Both the position numbers and the translations under genes were made by a program. 64,000 nt of DNA, taken from the NCBI GenBank assembly GCA_016584495.1, contig WAID01000004.1, forward strand, positions 3,747,427-3,811,426, given 5' to 3'. The notes beneath the pieces were generated by a model. The model was given only the letters and a program-made list of their open reading frames with translations. It did not search any database and was not told the origin of the DNA. The stretch is from Celoporthe dispersa. Taxonomy: Eukaryota > Ascomycota > Sordariomycetes > Diaporthales > Cryphonectriaceae. Of this stretch, positions 60,468 to 64,000 are shown piece by piece (the first letter of the stretch is position 1; each line of letters begins with the position of its first letter).

Positions 60468-61874
60468 CTAGGCTACACTACCATCAATGTAGCCAGGCAT
60501 CCTCTGGATACCGAGGGTCCGCCCCTTGGCCAGCCACACCATGGTCGAGAACATCTTGACGGGGCCCATCCGCCCGACGCCACCACTTCTGCCCACCGAG
60601 CAGGCCATGATGTCTACGGGCAAGAGCTTGACGGTGGAGGAGTCTTGCCCTGCAGGGTGAGCTCGACATTCCTTGCGACACCAGCGGCCTGTAACGACAA
60701 TGTGTCAACTCTCTCTCTCTCTCTGTGTGTGTCTCCTCACACACAAGACTCATTCTGCCACCAGAAAACAAACGACGACTTGGGACTTACCTGTTTCTGC
60801 GTGATCAGAAATCCACCCCTCGGGTTGCTGACCACGTCCCCAAGCGCCCAGACGCCCTCGCTCTCGAGCCCCTGACCTGGTGAAGATCGTTCGTGACAAC
60901 ATAGCCCTTCTCCCCAGATACACCCGGTCCAGCATCTCCGAGTTGGGCACCATGCCTATGGTCGGGAGATACAGGTCCGCAGTGAGCGTCTCCCCGTTCT
61001 CCAGGCTCACCTCCGTCTCTCCCCCCTCCGCCCCCAGCTCCTCGGACCCTTGACCCTCGCGTCGAGCTTGATCTTGACGTTGAGCTCCAGCGCCGCCTAG
61101 CCGCCCCGCCGATACTGTCGCCGTCGAGCACGGAGGACCCGCCACACAGCAGCGTGATCTCTTTCGTCCTGCCGTACTCGTAGCCCAGCTCACCCGCGAC
61201 CTCGACGCCCGTGGCCCCCGCGCCGGCGACGATGATGGTGCTGGCGGCCTGCACGCGCTCCCGCGTCCTGTCCAGGCTCGCGAGCGTCTCGTCGTAGCTG
61301 TCGAGGAGCTTCCAGGGGACCTCGGCGGCAGCACCACCGCGCCGCGGGCGCCCGTGGCGATGACGAGCTGGTCGTAGGTCAGGGTGCGGTCCGCGGCTGG
61401 TGACGACGGTGGGCCGTTGCTGGGAGCAGAAGAGACGAGCACCGTCCTGGCGGCCGTGTCGACCTTGTTGGCGGAGCCGATGATGATCTCGTAGGTGTCC
61501 TTGTCGGCGCCCGAGGGCGGCGCTGAGGGGCTGGAAGAGCTGGTCGTCCTTGATGGTGTTGGGGACGATGGCGCGGACCGAGGCCATGTTCCAGTAGAAC
61601 TGGGAGCTCTAGGTGGTGGTGCTTGTTAGTTTGTTCAGGTGGTCTCGCCCTGAGCCTAGCTTCTTCTTCTTCCTCCTCGTCACTTGTACATTCCCAGAGG
61701 GGCAGGGCTACAGATCTATCCTCCCTGTCTCCTCCTGCCGCCTTGAACACCAACACACACGAACCTTTGATACGAGGATGACCTTGACATCCAGGGCCTT
61801 CTGTTTCTTGAGGAGGTAGTGACGACGTGAAGGCCGGCATAGGATCCTCCCAGGATTACCACCGTCCTTGTCAT
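60468..61874 (-). CDS. AIFM2/FSP1-like FAD-dependent NAD(P)H oxidoreductase
   Basis: Two-dinucleotide-binding flavoprotein of the AMID/ferroptosis-suppressor group; relatives pass electrons from NAD(P)H to quinones. Exons 61874-61765, 61608-60791 and 60688-60468. MTRTVVILGGSYAGLHVV is the FAD-binding start (GGSYAG). SSQFYWNMASVRAIVP and YDQLVIATGA follow, then the NAD(P)H Rossmann STIIVAGAGATGVEVAGEL, SLENGETLTADLYLPTIGMV and, in the last exon, PVDIMACSVGRSGGVGRMGP and AKGRTLGIQRMPGYID. Frame breaks lie near 61820, 61535, 61420, 61330, 61090, 61045, 60900 and 60643. No N-terminal targeting peptide or extra span is visible, so the location is uncertain. Confidence 0.8.
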
Positions 61875-64000
61875 GATGGGCGACCTGGTTCGTGCCTGGG
61901 CTTTGTGAAGTTTTTATGTGTGTCTTTGCGTCGATATGAATGTGGTTGGAAGAGGAGAAGGAGGAGAGAAGGGAGGAGAGAGAGAAAGTGTCTGAAGAAT
62001 GAGCAGAATAAACATGGAACAGGGAGAGTCTTGTCTCAGCTTTTATTCTGGTCCAAGACCTTGAGCAGCGGAGATCGGGATGGGGAAGTGCTCTTGGTTT
62101 TAAGCTTGTGTTTTGGTATTCCGTCGCCCAGGGTCCGTCTCCGTCGTAACCGGACGAAAGCCCCGTACCGTACCAGCATAGTGAGTATAGGCCATAGCAG
62201 TACCTGCAGGATTGCTGTCGCCTTCTCCTCACATGCCTGGTTGAGAGTGTATCATCGGCATGGCGAGCGGGTCAGCGCCACAATAAAAAGACCCTGCCAC
62301 CGAGAGGCAACGTACGACCGCTGCAGGTAGGCAGCTTTACTCTCCTCTTTTGAGAAAGTTTCCCTGAGACTCGACCTGGATGGAATGAATCCGGCCCCAG
62401 AGGACGACGCCACTTACTTGCTCTCGGTCCCGGTGTGTGGGCTTTCTTTGACCGGGCATGATGACGATGGTTCAATCCTACTTTATTCTCAAGCAGCACA
62501 AAATTTATCAACTACGGAGGACGGTGTCTATACACAAGGTGCTAGGACGAACCGACCCCTTCGCAGTGACGAATCGGAGGCTCTGTAGGCTTGCTCGGGC
62601 CTGGACGTCGATCCTCATGGGTGGTCGGCTCGGTCCCGAGATTTAACTGACTGAACTTACAGCAACAGCGCGTTGCCCTACTTATTTGTAAGTATGCTCT
62701 CGACCGGAACTCCGGCAGAACGTTTCCGCCGACCTGACCTGCCCGGGCGTTTGTGTTTTTTTTTCCTTTCTTCTTTCTTTCTTAGCCTGGAAGTAATTTC
62801 TGTGGAACGTTTTGAACCTGCGATATTCTAAAAAGGAAAATATATTGAACCGACGAAACTTCGATGGGCTGAGCGAGCACGGGCTGATTACGCCACAGAC
62901 AGACCCCCAGCGGCGTGGCTCGGCTACGATACTCACTCTTCAGGCCCGAGTCTACCAACCATCTGCGGAGGGAGGGAGGGGAGGAGACCTGCGGATAGAG
63001 TCACCCAGCTCGTCTGATTCGATCCAAGGCCAGGTCAGTAAGATCTTATCTCTTCCACGTGTCTGACGAGCGGGCACGCAACAGGATGATGACTGCATGC
63101 ATCAGTCGCCAGCTCAATCCGCAAGCTCGTTGCCGTCAGCCAGCCATCTCTCGCCAGGAGTAGTACTCACATGTGCCTGTCCGAAGAAGAAGCAGAAGCG
63201 ATGTATCAGCCAATGGGATATTATGCACGCTATCTGCCTGTCCGCCTGCCTGTGGGGAAATCGGGAAGGGGGCCGGCATCCAGAGGAAAATGATTCTCGG
63301 TTCGCTTCAATAGCGAGATGAGACCCTGATGGATTCCTGGGTCCGGCGGCTGCTGATCAGGCTTCGTTTATAAGGCGGCCCGACGCAGGCCCATCTCTAT
63401 CTCTTACACATCAGGTCACCGAGATGTTGCTCATCACTGGACGGGCTGCCTCCTCTCTCCTCCCTCCCCTTTTTTTTTTTCCCTTCTCTTATTCTGTCGC
63501 GAAGAGCCAAGCCAAGAATGCTACTGAACAAGGGGCCTCAGCATGATGGAAACCGCGAGCCATCACCACCAATTTCTTTCCTCCTCTTCTTCTTTCATTC
63601 GGCTCTGAGACGAATCAGGCGATGCGTCGCGTATCGCACCCCTGGGTGTTTCTGACATTCATGTTGGGCATCAAGGCGAGATTGCACGTGACAAAAGAGG
63701 CTCCAGCAGCAGACGAGGCCTGAGTGACAGCAATTACAGTACCTGGAGGCCTGCAGATCTGTCCAGGCCACGGAGCGAGGCGGCCCAGGTTATTCTCTGA
63801 CACGAACTGTCCTCTCGCATGGAATGCGTGATGTGTGTGTGCGTGTGCGTGTGCGAGCGAGACACAAGATGGTGGTACGACCACATGCATGCAAATTACC
63901 TGACCGGTGAGAAAAGGGATTATGGTTCTGGGCAAATATTCAACGTATAATAAACAATTCCTGGATGACCACGCGCGGGCATGGCATCGAGGCTCTATCT
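61875..64000. other. Right-end spacer, no supported gene
   Basis: About 2.1 kb beyond the start of the FSP1-like gene. No domain, splice-supported gene or RNA gene seen on either strand; simple pyrimidine runs (for example near 63470-63482) only. It holds the promoter of the oxidoreductase gene. Confidence 0.5.

Noticed and set aside
6372..61874. Interpreting the frame breaks as pseudogenes or programmed frameshifts
   Set aside because: They hit essential genes, occur several times per gene at unrelated short homopolymers, and protein conservation continues on both sides; no slippery-site pattern is shared.

Overview
The window is nuclear DNA of a filamentous ascomycete (Pezizomycotina, most likely Sordariomycetes). 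The evidence is short introns of about 50-170 nt with fungal GTAAGT/GTGCGT donors, GC-rich coding sequence, genes on both strands separated by kilobase-scale spacers, and clear fungal orthologues (Rsc7, TFIIB, Esf1, Spo7, End3, a DUF2985 membrane protein). I see no transposon, tRNA, rRNA or CRISPR array and no obvious RIP-degraded DNA.

Layout: 0-6.4 kb, no recognisable gene. 6.4-12.5 kb, minus-strand transcription genes (Rsc7-like chromatin remodeller subunit, TFIIB) and a hypothetical protein. 12.5-18 kb, mostly spacer with a small VOC/glyoxalase-fold gene. 18-27.5 kb, plus strand: a Baeyer-Villiger-type flavin monooxygenase with a C-terminal hydrophobic anchor, the rRNA-processing factor Esf1, a small ISG12/IFI6-27-like protein and a four-span DUF2985 protein. 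28.4-34.3 kb, minus strand: a 24-exon secreted, probably GPI-anchored Thr/Val/Ser-rich surface protein. After a 5.4-kb divergent spacer comes a Kelch-type single-pass membrane protein (39.7-42.7 kb). 43.6-48 kb holds a divergent pair, an ABHD5/Cld1-like hydrolase (-) and Spo7 (+), both tied to lipid metabolism. 49-57.7 kb, plus strand: a CX5R phosphatase-fold protein, a large mostly disordered unknown protein, and End3. 57.9-61.9 kb, minus strand: an O-fucosyltransferase-like type II membrane protein and an AIFM2/FSP1-like FAD oxidoreductase. 62-64 kb is spacer.

Two things dominate. First, nearly every gene, including essential ones, has its reading frame broken by single-base gains or losses, mostly inside short homopolymers. 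In the ten genes where I balanced all the indels (the monooxygenase, TFIIB, Rsc7, Esf1, the ISG12-like gene, DUF2985, the Kelch gene, the hydrolase, Spo7 and the phosphatase-like gene), the coding length became a multiple of three with consistent intron phases. I read this as residual sequencing or assembly error, not pseudogenisation, and give coordinates over the full gene span. Second, the 24-exon surface protein is built from many small symmetric exons whose lengths are multiples of three, joined by phase-0 introns. This is an architecture for changing stalk length by exon skipping or duplication without breaking the frame, and it is the most interesting object in the window.
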